From Prevotella sp. (GTDB taxonomy: Bacteria; Bacteroidota; Bacteroidia; Bacteroidales; Bacteroidaceae): a stretch of DNA of 35,964 bases. The notes beneath the pieces were generated by a model that was not told the DNA's origin, made no database searches, and saw only the letters and a program-made list of their open reading frames with translations. Where the stretch lies: positions 1-35,964 of the forward strand of contig JAIKWS010000053.1 in the NCBI GenBank assembly GCA_024684515.1. Direction: 5' to 3'. Below, piece by piece: positions 16,985 to 25,201 of the stretch (positions are counted from its first letter, which is position 1; every line of letters starts with the position of its first letter). Made by a program: the position numbers and the translations under genes.

Positions 16985-19393
16985 TCATTGCTGTCTTGGC
17001 TTGAACAGCAATCCTTCTACGTGCGACCCCACGAACATGGGTACATAGTCAGCGGTGGCATACCAGGTGGGCTTGCCCTTCATCTTGTCGTGAACCAGCC
17101 GGCCATCAATCTTCAGCCCCTCGAAGGTGATGTTGCGCACCAGGCGTTGGCTGTCATAGCCGTTGATGACAGAGAGGTTGCATGCGTTTTGCTGACCACT
17201 GGCCATGGTTGCCGAGCGATAGCGGATGTTGCGGAAGGTGACGTTCTCCACCATCCGTCCTGGTGCCGTGCAGTACTTCTGGTTGTAGCCTACCTTCACC
17301 TGCAGCAGGCTACCATTCAGCACCTGCTCGACACGGATGTTGTCGAACGTGACATTGTTGACGTAGTTGTTATCGCCACAGTTGATGGCCATGCAGCCCT
17401 GGTAGTCTACCTGTGGTTCTGCTTGTCCCAGTATGTCGATATTCTCGTAGTGCAGGTTCTCGATGGTGTCACCACGTTCGGAGTTGCCGTGGATGCCGAT
17501 AAAGATAGCGTGTGCCACGTCAGCCCATAGCGTGGAGTTGCGCATGGTAATATTGCGGGCGTTACCACTGAATCCCTTACGGGTGGCATAGGCGGTGGTG
17601 CAGTCGTCGCTGTTGCGACAGAACACGCGGTCGTAGAGCACATTACTCGATGCGAAGACGTTCAGTCCGTCGCCCCATCCTGGATGTGAGATGCTGCGTA
17701 CGTCATGTAGCGTGACACCATTGCTGCCTCCTATTGGACATGTGTTCACCACAAGACCGTCTATGAGCACGTTCTTCGAACGATGAACGTGACACCCCTC
17801 ATAGCCACTCTTCGGACGGGCGATGCCACGTCCAACGATGCTTACGTCATGGGCATCGTCAATGGCGAGGGTACCTGTGAAATAGGTGCCGGGGGCGAGA
17901 TAGAGTGTGGTGTTGGATGGTACGGCAATCGTGTCGGTGGTATAGAAGCCTGGCTCATAGCTGATGAACTCCCTGTTCTGTTCCTTTGCCGACCGTTCGG
18001 CCTCTTCCTTGCTGATGGGTGGCTTGGAGGTGAAGAGCAGGAGATTGTTGGTGATGTCGCCATCCAGTTCTACGCTGATGTTCTCTGGTTGGAAAAGGAT
18101 GAACTGCACGGTGGAGTCGTTCTGCACGTTGGCGATGACACCACGATAGTCGGGACGGATGTGTGCCTTTTTGAACTTCCGTTTCTTACTGACGACTTTC
18201 ACGAATACATCGCCAGTGAAATCGAACAGGGCATAGCTGATTTCCGACACGCGGTGTCGCTCTCTGTCAATGGGGGCGTTGACCCTGGCCATGTAGGTAT
18301 CGATCTTTGTCCACGCTTCGTTGCCACGTTCACGTACTAACACCTCATAGTCATCCTTCAGTGGGGCTCCTTGTGGGGCGGGATAGGTAAAGACCTGATG
18401 TAGCTTGGTGCCCTCTTCGACACCTTTCACCCTGAACTCATTGGCCTCGATGTTCTTCTTGATCTCTCCGGCCTTTTCGGCTTTCTGCTGCAGGGCCAGC
18501 AACTTCTTGGTGTAGGGCATCTTCAGTCCCTTTCGATTGACATAGTGGTTGTAGGCCTGACGATAGATGTCGCGGATGCGTCCACGTGCCATCGCCCCAG
18601 GTGCTGTCCAGTCGTTGTATAGTCCTGTGCAGTCTGTCCACGTCACGAAGGGCACATCGTGGCCCAGGTTGTAGCAAGCGGTATATTCCAGACCTTTCAT
18701 CAATCGGTTGTCAAGTGCTCCGTAGAGGTCGTCGCCCTGCTGCCAGGCCATTTCACAGGTCTCGGCCAGGGCGTGTAGGCCCAGCTGCACATGTGCCTGG
18801 TCGCGTCCTGTCTCCTGACACTGTCCAGATGCACTGATGTAGTGGGGTAGGGAGCCGTTGTCGTAGGCATGCAGGAAGTAGTCGATGGCCGAGCTGTAGA
18901 GCATGCTGTCCTCGAGGAAGATGGCACAGGCCATGCGCAGTCGGTTGACGATGGCTCCCCAGTTGCCATTGGCATAGGGGCTGTCGGCTTCAAAACGCTC
19001 CATCATGGGTAGCATGGCTCGTCGGACCATGGCTGCCTGCTGTTCTTTCTGCATGTTGCTGGCTTTCTCCTTCACGATGGTCATTGCCCTGACGAGCCAG
19101 TAGCATTGTATGGCACAGAGAGGAGCATCGTGACCCTCTAGTCGTTGAAGTTTCTGCGCATAGGCATCGATAATCGATAGTGCCTGCATGGCATCGCCTT
19201 GTTCTGCCAGTTCAAGGGCCGTGTGCATGTCGCGTTCGCTGCCACCCTTGGTATGGCGATAGTCCCCGTCGCGGGCAATCACCTCGTAGGGACCTGCCAT
19301 GCGATAGTGCGTTGTGACAGCATTGTGGCTCTCCTGTCCGTATGATGCAGCGAGGCTGAGTATGGTTAGGATTGTCAGTAATAGTCTTTTCAT
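16985..19393 (-). CDS. Secreted alginate-lyase-like / right-handed beta-helix fusion, probable polysaccharide-degrading enzyme
   Basis: An 802-residue exported protein. After a signal peptide (about residues 1-20, ending SYGQ), residues about 40-300 resemble the alginate lyase superfamily (PF05426, alpha/alpha toroid; PL38-like): NGNWGAIVNRLRMA, GQCQETGRDQAHVQLGLHA and AWQQGDDLYGA. A linker with a beta-rich segment follows (about 310-455). The C-terminal part (about 475-802) is a right-handed parallel beta-helix with GH28/GH49-like acidic residues: GWGDGLN (D575), NSDDC (D596, D597) and GIHGN. ATG 19393 is chosen; the longer frame to 19531 includes the promoter. The substrate is unknown, probably a uronic-acid-containing glycan. 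The gene stands alone and is divergent from the LUD gene. Confidence 0.75.
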   Translation of the reverse strand: MKRLLLTILTILSLAASYGQESHNAVTTHYRMAGPYEVIARDGDYRHTKGGSERDMHTALELAEQGDAMQALSIIDAYAQKLQRLEGHDAPLCAIQCYWLVRAMTIVKEKASNMQKEQQAAMVRRAMLPMMERFEADSPYANGNWGAIVNRLRMACAIFLEDSMLYSSAIDYFLHAYDNGSLPHYISASGQCQETGRDQAHVQLGLHALAETCEMAWQQGDDLYGALDNRLMKGLEYTACYNLGHDVPFVTWTDCTGLYNDWTAPGAMARGRIRDIYRQAYNHYVNRKGLKMPYTKKLLALQQKAEKAGEIKKNIEANEFRVKGVEEGTKLHQVFTYPAPQGAPLKDDYEVLVRERGNEAWTKIDTYMARVNAPIDRERHRVSEISYALFDFTGDVFVKVVSKKRKFKKAHIRPDYRGVIANVQNDSTVQFILFQPENISVELDGDITNNLLLFTSKPPISKEEAERSAKEQNREFISYEPGFYTTDTIAVPSNTTLYLAPGTYFTGTLAIDDAHDVSIVGRGIARPKSGYEGCHVHRSKNVLIDGLVVNTCPIGGSNGVTLHDVRSISHPGWGDGLNVFASSNVLYDRVFCRNSDDCTTAYATRKGFSGNARNITMRNSTLWADVAHAIFIGIHGNSERGDTIENLHYENIDILGQAEPQVDYQGCMAINCGDNNYVNNVTFDNIRVEQVLNGSLLQVKVGYNQKYCTAPGRMVENVTFRNIRYRSATMASGQQNACNLSVINGYDSQRLVRNITFEGLKIDGRLVHDKMKGKPTWYATADYVPMFVGSHVEGLLFKPRQQ

Positions 19394-19422
19394 GTCGTTA
19401 TGGTTTTTCGTCCATGATGGTG

Positions 19423-19430
19423 CAAATTTA
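19423..19430 (-). promoter_or_regulatory. Promoter -7 element of the lyase/beta-helix fusion gene
   Basis: On the minus strand TAAATTTG matches TAnnTTTG, 29 bases before ATG 19393. No clear -33 element is seen at 19 bases, which may indicate dependence on an activator. Confidence 0.6.
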
Positions 19431-19514
19431 CAATATATTCCCCAAAAAAAGGACATAATCAGGAAATTATTTGAAAAAAAACCAATGAATCTCTTGGATT
19501 CCGGATTTTCTGAG

Positions 19515-19522
19515 TATCTTTG
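19515..19522 (+). promoter_or_regulatory. Promoter -7 element of the LUD-domain gene
   Basis: TATCTTTG matches TAnnTTTG; TTGG at 19494-19497 is a possible -33 element at a 17-base distance. It overlaps an in-frame GTG at 19522, which excludes that codon as the start. Confidence 0.65.
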
Positions 19523-19551
19523 TGGGCACAAACAAAAACAACGATTACACT

Positions 19552-20190
19552 ATGACACCAGAAGAAGAAAGAAACGCCCGCCTGGCCGAACGGCTGATAA
19601 GAGGTCTGCATCGTCGCCACATGGAAGCATACTATTGCGCTACTGCAGCTGAGGCTGTTGAGCAGGTCTCATCGCTCATTGCCGATGGTAGCAGTGTCAC
19701 CTGGGGTGGCTCCATGACCGTTCGCGATCTGGGCATTCCCGCCATGCTCCGCAGTCGTGGTACACTGGAGGTGCTCGATCGCGATGTGGCTACGACAGCA
19801 GAAGAGACGCAAGCTGTCTACCTACGGGCCTTCTCATCGGATGTATACCTCACCAGTGCGAATGCCATCTCCGAAGATGGCGTCATCGTGAACATCGATG
19901 GCAATGGCAATCGTGTGGCTGCCATCACCTGGGGACCGAAGAAGGTCATCTTCATTATCGGGCTCAACAAGGTAGCGCAGACCGTCGAGGCCGCACTGGC
20001 CAGGGCACGGTCCACGGCATCGCCAATCAATGCCCAGCGTTTTGATATCGACACGCCATGTCGGAAAGACGGGACGTGTCACAACTGCAATTCGGCCGAT
20101 TGTATCTGTAGCTATATCCATATCTTCAGGAACTCCAGAAACGAAGGTCGTCATGTGGTAGTGCTTGTAGGCCAGCCACTAGGCTATTAA
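19552..20190 (+). CDS. LUD-domain protein (LutC/YkgG-like, lactate utilisation family)
   Basis: A 212-residue protein of the LUD (formerly DUF162) family, related to LutC and LutB parts of lactate oxidation complexes. Recognisable segments are TWGGSMTVRDLGIPAMLRS (about residues 51-69), AVYLRAFSSDVYLTSANAIS, DGVIVNIDGNGNRVAAITWG and FIIGLNKVAQTVEAALAR. A cysteine-rich tail (CRKDGTCHNCNSADCICSY) is usual for the stand-alone Bacteroidetes form. No LutA or LutB partner is nearby, so a role in lactate oxidation is doubtful. ATG 19552 is chosen as GTG 19522 lies in the promoter. GH43 follows 61 bases downstream with no promoter motif between. Confidence 0.85.
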   Translation: MTPEEERNARLAERLIRGLHRRHMEAYYCATAAEAVEQVSSLIADGSSVTWGGSMTVRDLGIPAMLRSRGTLEVLDRDVATTAEETQAVYLRAFSSDVYLTSANAISEDGVIVNIDGNGNRVAAITWGPKKVIFIIGLNKVAQTVEAALARARSTASPINAQRFDIDTPCRKDGTCHNCNSADCICSYIHIFRNSRNEGRHVVVLVGQPLGY

Positions 20191-20204
20191 AATAATCAGG
20201 CGAA

Positions 20205-20228
20205 ATAACGTCATAACGACATAACGAT
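20205..20228. repeat. Three tandem 8-bp repeats before the GH43 gene
   Basis: ATAACGTC, ATAACGAC and ATAACGAT follow each other directly in the 61-base gap between the LUD and GH43 genes. The word ATAACGACAT also occurs in the 5' untranslated region of the divergent lyase gene (complement of 19392-19401). It may be chance or a shared post-transcriptional signal. Confidence 0.5.
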
Positions 20229-20251
20229 AAAATCCCTCCAAAAGCACCCCA

Positions 20252-21298
20252 ATGAAAAGACTATTCCTACTGACCATGATGCTGGCTGCCTTGTTCTCTA
20301 TCCCGACGGCAGCCCAGGACGAGAAGGACATGGATGCCTATCTGTTCACCTTCTTCAACGACCCTACACATTCGCTCTTTATGGCCATCAGCTACGATGG
20401 CTATACGTTTACGGCAGTCAACGATGGCAAACCTATCATAGCCGGCGACAGCATTGCCGAACAGCATGGCATCCGTGATCCGCACATCTGTAGGGCACCG
20501 AACGGCAAGTTCTATATTGCCATGACCGACCTGCATGTCTTCGGACGGCAGCGTGGCTTGCGCACCACGCAGTGGGAGCGGCCGGAAAAATATGGCTGGG
20601 GCAACAACCGCGGACTGGTGCTCATGGCCAGTGACGACCTCATACACTGGACACATCAGGTGGCACGTATCGACCGTCTCTTCCCTGAACGGTTCGGCGA
20701 GCTAGGCTGTGCCTGGGCACCGCAGACTATCTGGGATCCTGCCGTAGGCAAGCCGATGGTCTATTTTACCATTCGCCAGCAGCCAGGCGGACGCACCAAG
20801 CTCTACTACAGCTATGCCGACGAGGCGTTCACAACGCTGGAGACGGAGCCACAACTGCTCTTCGAATATCCCGATGAGAAGATACAGGTGCTCGATGCCG
20901 ATATCTGTCCCATGCCCGACGGTCGCTTTTTCATGAGTTATGTGGCACAGGAGAATCCTGGTGGCATCAAGTACATGATCTCCGACTGCATCAACCACTA
21001 CGACGACTATCATGCCGAGCAGATTGACAACGAGTCGAAGGGGTGTGAGGCTCCTAATATGTGGAAGCGCATTGGCGAGCAGAAATGGGTGCTTATGTAC
21101 GATATCTACAGCATCCAGCCCCATAACTTCGGCTTTGTAGAGACTACCGACTTCAAGACCTTCACCCCATTGGGACGTTTCAACGAGGGTGTGATGAAGG
21201 CCACCAATTTTGTCTCGCCAAAGCATGGCTCTGTCATCCATATCACCAAGGCAGAGGCCAAGCGCCTGGAGGACTATTGGAACCAACGGCAGAAATGA
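20252..21298 (+). CDS. Glycoside hydrolase family 43 protein
   Basis: A 348-residue exported five-bladed beta-propeller hydrolase of the GH43 family, acting on arabinose-, xylose- or galactose-containing side chains. A signal peptide (about 1-21, ending PTAAQ) is followed by the propeller. Candidate catalytic residues are the base D76 in GIRDPHIC, the pKa-tuning aspartate in VLDADICPMPDG (D215 or D217), and the acid E266 in GCEAPNM; CAWAPQTIWDP is a further typical segment. The length fits a single-domain GH43. Its stop overlaps the start of the next gene (ATGA), implying translational coupling. Specificity cannot be read from sequence. Confidence 0.85.
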   Translation: MKRLFLLTMMLAALFSIPTAAQDEKDMDAYLFTFFNDPTHSLFMAISYDGYTFTAVNDGKPIIAGDSIAEQHGIRDPHICRAPNGKFYIAMTDLHVFGRQRGLRTTQWERPEKYGWGNNRGLVLMASDDLIHWTHQVARIDRLFPERFGELGCAWAPQTIWDPAVGKPMVYFTIRQQPGGRTKLYYSYADEAFTTLETEPQLLFEYPDEKIQVLDADICPMPDGRFFMSYVAQENPGGIKYMISDCINHYDDYHAEQIDNESKGCEAPNMWKRIGEQKWVLMYDIYSIQPHNFGFVETTDFKTFTPLGRFNEGVMKATNFVSPKHGSVIHITKAEAKRLEDYWNQRQK

Positions 21299-21843
21299 CA
21301 CGCATCCTTGTCTTACTGGCCATTGCTACCCTCCTGAGTTGCTCGAGCGACAAGGGGAAGGCAGATGCCGTGGCGATTGTGGCAACGTCTGACAGCACTG
21401 CTGTGGTCACTGACAGCATGGAGGTGCCCTCTGGCCGTATCTCGTTGGAGATTGTCAAGATGGGTACTGGCCATATCACCACCACCATTCTTGTCAACGG
21501 CCTACCATGTGTCTTTCTGATTGATACGGGTGGTGGTGCCACATTGATAGACAAGTCCAGAAAGAAGCATTTCCAGCTGAAGGCAAGTGGCGGCCGTAGC
21601 TATGCTGCTGGTATCAGTGCCGCTACATCGCTCGTACCTACGACAGCCACTCTGCAGATCAGCGGGCATGATATCAAGTCCAAGGATCTTTTCCTGATGG
21701 ACATCTCTTATATTAATAGGGGGCTTCGCAGAAATCATGGACGACAGGTCGATGGCGTCCTGGGCACTGATTTCCTGGACAAGCATCAGGCCGTCATTGA
21801 CTATGGCAAGTCGGTGATGTACCTGACGCTTGACACAGATTGA
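21295..21843 (+). CDS. Retropepsin-like aspartic protease lipoprotein
   Basis: A 182-residue predicted lipoprotein: the signal peptide ends in LLSC (cysteine at about residue 16). The domain that follows (about 60-180) has the aspartic protease signature FLIDTGGGATLID (about 72-84) and a later VDGVLGTDFLDKHQAVIDY, matching bacterial clan AA, retropepsin-like proteins that work as dimers. Start ATG 21295 overlaps the GH43 stop by ATGA. It probably sits in the cell envelope. The pairing with GH43 is unusual and its substrate is unknown. Confidence 0.75.
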   Translation: MTRILVLLAIATLLSCSSDKGKADAVAIVATSDSTAVVTDSMEVPSGRISLEIVKMGTGHITTTILVNGLPCVFLIDTGGGATLIDKSRKKHFQLKASGGRSYAAGISAATSLVPTTATLQISGHDIKSKDLFLMDISYINRGLRRNHGRQVDGVLGTDFLDKHQAVIDYGKSVMYLTLDTD

Positions 21844-21924
21844 ACCCCTACCGTTCGTTGCGATTTTATCGCAGCCTCCGCGTTGTCCAATACACCTTGG
21901 GCTCAATATCGGGCAATAGGATTA

Positions 21925-24900
21925 CTATCTCGAGGCAATCACCGTGACGAAGCTCTCTGCAGGCATCTTGATGACGACTGTTCCGTCTTTCACTCTAAGT
22001 AGCTGTGCTTCTGCGTGCTGTGTGCTGTTAGTGACATAGACCACCGCCTCACTGGTTCCTGCTGGCAGTCCTGTGATGCGGGCATCGCAGCTGGCTGCGT
22101 TGTTGACGATGTGAAGGGCACTCTCGCCCGTGGCCGTCTTGGTAAATGCGGCCACGTTCACATTCTCCTTGCTACAGGCAGCAGGAACGGCAAAGGCGTC
22201 CTCGGGTGTCAGCGATAGCTGCTTCAGGTTGAAGTAGCGCTGGGTAGGCCGCAAGGGACCTTCCGATCGGTAGATGCCATCGCCCCAGAGAATGGAATAG
22301 TCGGAGGTCAGCTGCCATTGCAGGATGCTCAGTGGCTGACAGATGGCACAGAGGCGTGTGTAGAGATTGATTTCGTAGAGGGCAAAGGTAGTCTCGTTGA
22401 AGATGGCAGGATACTGGTGTGCTGCCGCGTCGGTGCTGCCCTCTCCGATGATGAGTGGTACGTTGATCTGTCGTGAGGCATCGGCCCATTTCTTCAGTGT
22501 CATATCGTCGCAGCCTCTCCATGAGTGGAAGGAGATGGCACCGATATAGCGACGGGCAGCAGCGTCGTTCAGTGCCGGAAGGATGAAGTCGAAGGTGTTG
22601 GCATCGGAATTGTCACCAAGCAACAGCAGGGTCTTCAGTCCCTTGTCAGCCAGATACTGTCCGAAGCTCTTGATGAAGTCGCGATGCTCCTCAGGAGTGA
22701 AGACCACGTCGATGCCGAGGTCCGACTCGTTGAACGAGAAGTAGTCTGCCTCCACGCCATAGTCCTTCTTCAGGAAAGTGAGGTAGCTGGCCAGCGAGGC
22801 ATAGATCTTGTTCCTCTCCGATGCTTTTAGCGCATAGGCCCTGGCCGTTCCGTCAGAACGTGTGGTCTGCTCGCCGGCCCATGATGGTGGGAACCAGCAG
22901 CTTACAATGACGGGCATGCCTATCTGCTTCAGCCTTCGGGCCATCTCCGCACTCCGTCTGACATGGTCGTTGGCAGCACCCTCCTTGTCCCACAGCATCC
23001 ACGGCATCTCCACACGTCCGAAGGCCACACGCATATTCTTCAGACAGTAGTCGATGACTAGTGGGTCTTTCTCTACATTCTGTATTCTGAAGTTGCCGCC
23101 GAAACCAGCAAACTCGCGACCTGGCTTTGTGGCGTCGATGTTGATCTCTGCCGTTTCATGGTGTCTCGTCCCCTCGACCGTCATCACCGCCGACAGTTCT
23201 TTCGTGGCCTCTTTCCTAAGCGAGGCCATCAGCGTGACGTATAGCACCTTGTCGCCGTTTTCTTCCCTGACCGATACTGCTACCGGCTGGTCGAAGTGCA
23301 GTGAGATCTTCCGTTCGGGAGCCGTCACCGTCACCTTCCTCCCTGAGGTTTTTATTTTCGCCTGTGCATAGTATTTAGGTGAAAAGCTCATACAGAAATA
23401 GGCACCTTCGTCCAGATTCTCCTTGGCTTCCACCTCCCAGTGCAGCTCCACGGTCTTCATGTCCACATCGGTAACCGTCTGAGTGATTGTTGCTCCGTGC
23501 ATGGGAGTGATGGTCTTCTGCATGTTGTCTTCCCTGCTGTATCTGATGCGTTGCTGGCGCTCGCGTCCGCTCTTTTCGGTCTTTCCTTCGGGTATGCCCA
23601 CTCTGAGTGTCGATTCGAAGTCTATCAGTTCGCCTTCCAGTCGTACTCCTGTCATATTGCTCCATGCCATGACCTCGGTGTGGACGGCAGCGGGTTTCAG
23701 TCGCTCAGCCAGTTCAAAGGCCATCCTGCTGTTGTGATACGGACAGTTCCATTCGCTCACCTTAGGAGCGTTGAGGGGCTGTCCGTCCTCAGTCAGTTCC
23801 TTGAACCAGCCTCCCTGTCTGTTGTCGATGAAATGGGCTTTTACATACTCCCAGGTCTTCTGTGCAGCCTCGAGGAAGTAGGAGTCGCCAGTCAGTTGCC
23901 AGGCATTCACAGCTCCGATGATGGTTTCGCATTGAGGCCACCACGACATTTTCTTGCTCATCCCCTGTGGTGTTTTCTCATAGCGCATGGCTCCTGCATC
24001 GTTCTGTCCTTCCTTCAGCGCTGTGCGTGCCATGCCAACAGCCTGCTCCTCTACTTTTCTTCTCAGTGTGGGGTCGTCCACTGCCGCTGCAGCCTCGCAC
24101 ATCAGCCACGAGGTCTCGATGTCGTGCCCATAGGAGTCGATGTCACCAACCTGATTCCATTGGTCGTCACAGAACAGGATCAGATGCTGTCGCTGGGGGG
24201 AATAGAGCTTCGTGCTCAGAATGTCGAGCAGTTCTTTGATGTTCTCTTTCAGTCCTTCGTCGGGCCACACGTGATAAAGGGTGGTGAAAGCCTCCAGCAG
24301 ATGGATATGGGTGTTCATCGTCTTCGTGGCGTTGGCCTGCCCGTCCACACCTTTCAGTGCCGTCCTGCTATAGTCGCGTGCAAACGTCTCCGTATATCCC
24401 AGTCGCGTCTTGTCGTGAACTTTCTTCTCTAGCGTGTCATAGAGCATCAGGGCCGTTTCCAGGCTCTGCCGACGGCCTGTTGCCCTGAAGTGCTCTGCCA
24501 GTGCGTAGATGGCGAAAGCACTGGCATAGGTCTGTTTGGTGGCATCGCTGATGGCTCCGTCGCTGTCGACAGACCAGAACACGCCTCCATACTTCTTGTC
24601 CACGAAATATGTCGTGAGGTAGTCAGCGGCTCTGTTTGCCATCTCCTTATATGATTCCAGCCCATAGTGGCGGTAGGCACGTGAGAATGTCCACAGGATG
24701 CGGGCATTGAGCACAGCACCGCGAGGGGCATTGTCCAGGGCTTTGCCATCCCTGGCCACTGTGCCATAGAATCCTCCTGCTGGGCTGACGGCTTTCTCCA
24801 TCCAGAATGGCAGGATGTTTTGCCTGAGGTCTTGTTCTGTCTCTGTGCGTAGCACTTCCTTGATGTCCTGGGCTGTCGAAGTGAAACAGGCCATCAGCAT

Positions 24901-24930
24901 GGTCGTAATAAGGGCTGTCCGTAGTTTCAT
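21925..24930 (-). CDS. Secreted sugar 2-epimerase (AGE family) fused to a GH30-like hydrolase
   Basis: A 1001-residue exported fusion. After a signal peptide (about 1-21; LMAC at 12-15 could be a lipobox), residues about 25-412 form an alpha/alpha barrel of the N-acylglucosamine/cellobiose 2-epimerase family: GGFYG, LNARILWTFSRAY, GGVFWSVDSDG, HIHLLEAF, GHDIETSW (H269), WWPQCE and YHNSRMAF (H399), the last two histidines matching the catalytic pair of cellobiose 2-epimerase. A beta-rich linker (about 415-600) leads to a (beta/alpha)8 GH30-like domain with acid/base E735 in FSFNESDLG and nucleophile E830 in LIIGEGSTD, then a C-terminal beta domain. ATG 24930 is chosen; the frame to 25032 crosses the promoter. 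Confidence 0.8.
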   Translation of the reverse strand: MKLRTALITTMLMACFTSTAQDIKEVLRTETEQDLRQNILPFWMEKAVSPAGGFYGTVARDGKALDNAPRGAVLNARILWTFSRAYRHYGLESYKEMANRAADYLTTYFVDKKYGGVFWSVDSDGAISDATKQTYASAFAIYALAEHFRATGRRQSLETALMLYDTLEKKVHDKTRLGYTETFARDYSRTALKGVDGQANATKTMNTHIHLLEAFTTLYHVWPDEGLKENIKELLDILSTKLYSPQRQHLILFCDDQWNQVGDIDSYGHDIETSWLMCEAAAAVDDPTLRRKVEEQAVGMARTALKEGQNDAGAMRYEKTPQGMSKKMSWWPQCETIIGAVNAWQLTGDSYFLEAAQKTWEYVKAHFIDNRQGGWFKELTEDGQPLNAPKVSEWNCPYHNSRMAFELAERLKPAAVHTEVMAWSNMTGVRLEGELIDFESTLRVGIPEGKTEKSGRERQQRIRYSREDNMQKTITPMHGATITQTVTDVDMKTVELHWEVEAKENLDEGAYFCMSFSPKYYAQAKIKTSGRKVTVTAPERKISLHFDQPVAVSVREENGDKVLYVTLMASLRKEATKELSAVMTVEGTRHHETAEINIDATKPGREFAGFGGNFRIQNVEKDPLVIDYCLKNMRVAFGRVEMPWMLWDKEGAANDHVRRSAEMARRLKQIGMPVIVSCWFPPSWAGEQTTRSDGTARAYALKASERNKIYASLASYLTFLKKDYGVEADYFSFNESDLGIDVVFTPEEHRDFIKSFGQYLADKGLKTLLLLGDNSDANTFDFILPALNDAAARRYIGAISFHSWRGCDDMTLKKWADASRQINVPLIIGEGSTDAAAHQYPAIFNETTFALYEINLYTRLCAICQPLSILQWQLTSDYSILWGDGIYRSEGPLRPTQRYFNLKQLSLTPEDAFAVPAACSKENVNVAAFTKTATGESALHIVNNAASCDARITGLPAGTSEAVVYVTNSTQHAEAQLLRVKDGTVVIKMPAESFVTVIASR

Positions 24931-25021
24931 CGTTCTTCTTGTTTTAGCGTTGATAGTTTTGTTGTTTGTTGCATGAGCCTGCTCGTTGCTCTGAAGCCTC
25001 CTCCGCAGGCACTTGATGGTG

Positions 25022-25029
25022 CAAAGATA
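25022..25029 (-). promoter_or_regulatory. Promoter -7 element of the epimerase-GH30 gene
   Basis: On the minus strand TATCTTTG matches TAnnTTTG and leads to a 5' untranslated region of about 85 bases. No clear -33 box is present. It excludes upstream in-frame starts of the fusion gene. Confidence 0.6.
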
Positions 25030-25124
25030 CAAATAAAGTCTGAATAGGCCATCTGTATTCTTATAAAAATGTACTGTGTCGTTAAAAAAGTGTGCCTTTG
25101 CTTGCCAGTCTCAGCTTTTTTTAG

Positions 25125-25132
25125 TTATTTTG
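25125..25132 (+). promoter_or_regulatory. Possible promoter -7 of the secreted hypothetical gene
   Basis: TTATTTTG differs from TAnnTTTG at one position and lies about 70 bases before ATG 25202. Weak evidence. Confidence 0.35.
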
Positions 25133-25201
25133 CAACTCGATGATGATAGCGGTGAGGAGGGTCAGTCCCATTGCTGTTGCTGATAATTAAAAACGAACGA
25201 G

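Noticed and set aside
23440..24432. A 330-codon open frame on the plus strand
   Set aside because: It is antisense to the epimerase domain of the fusion gene and its composition looks like a shadow frame.
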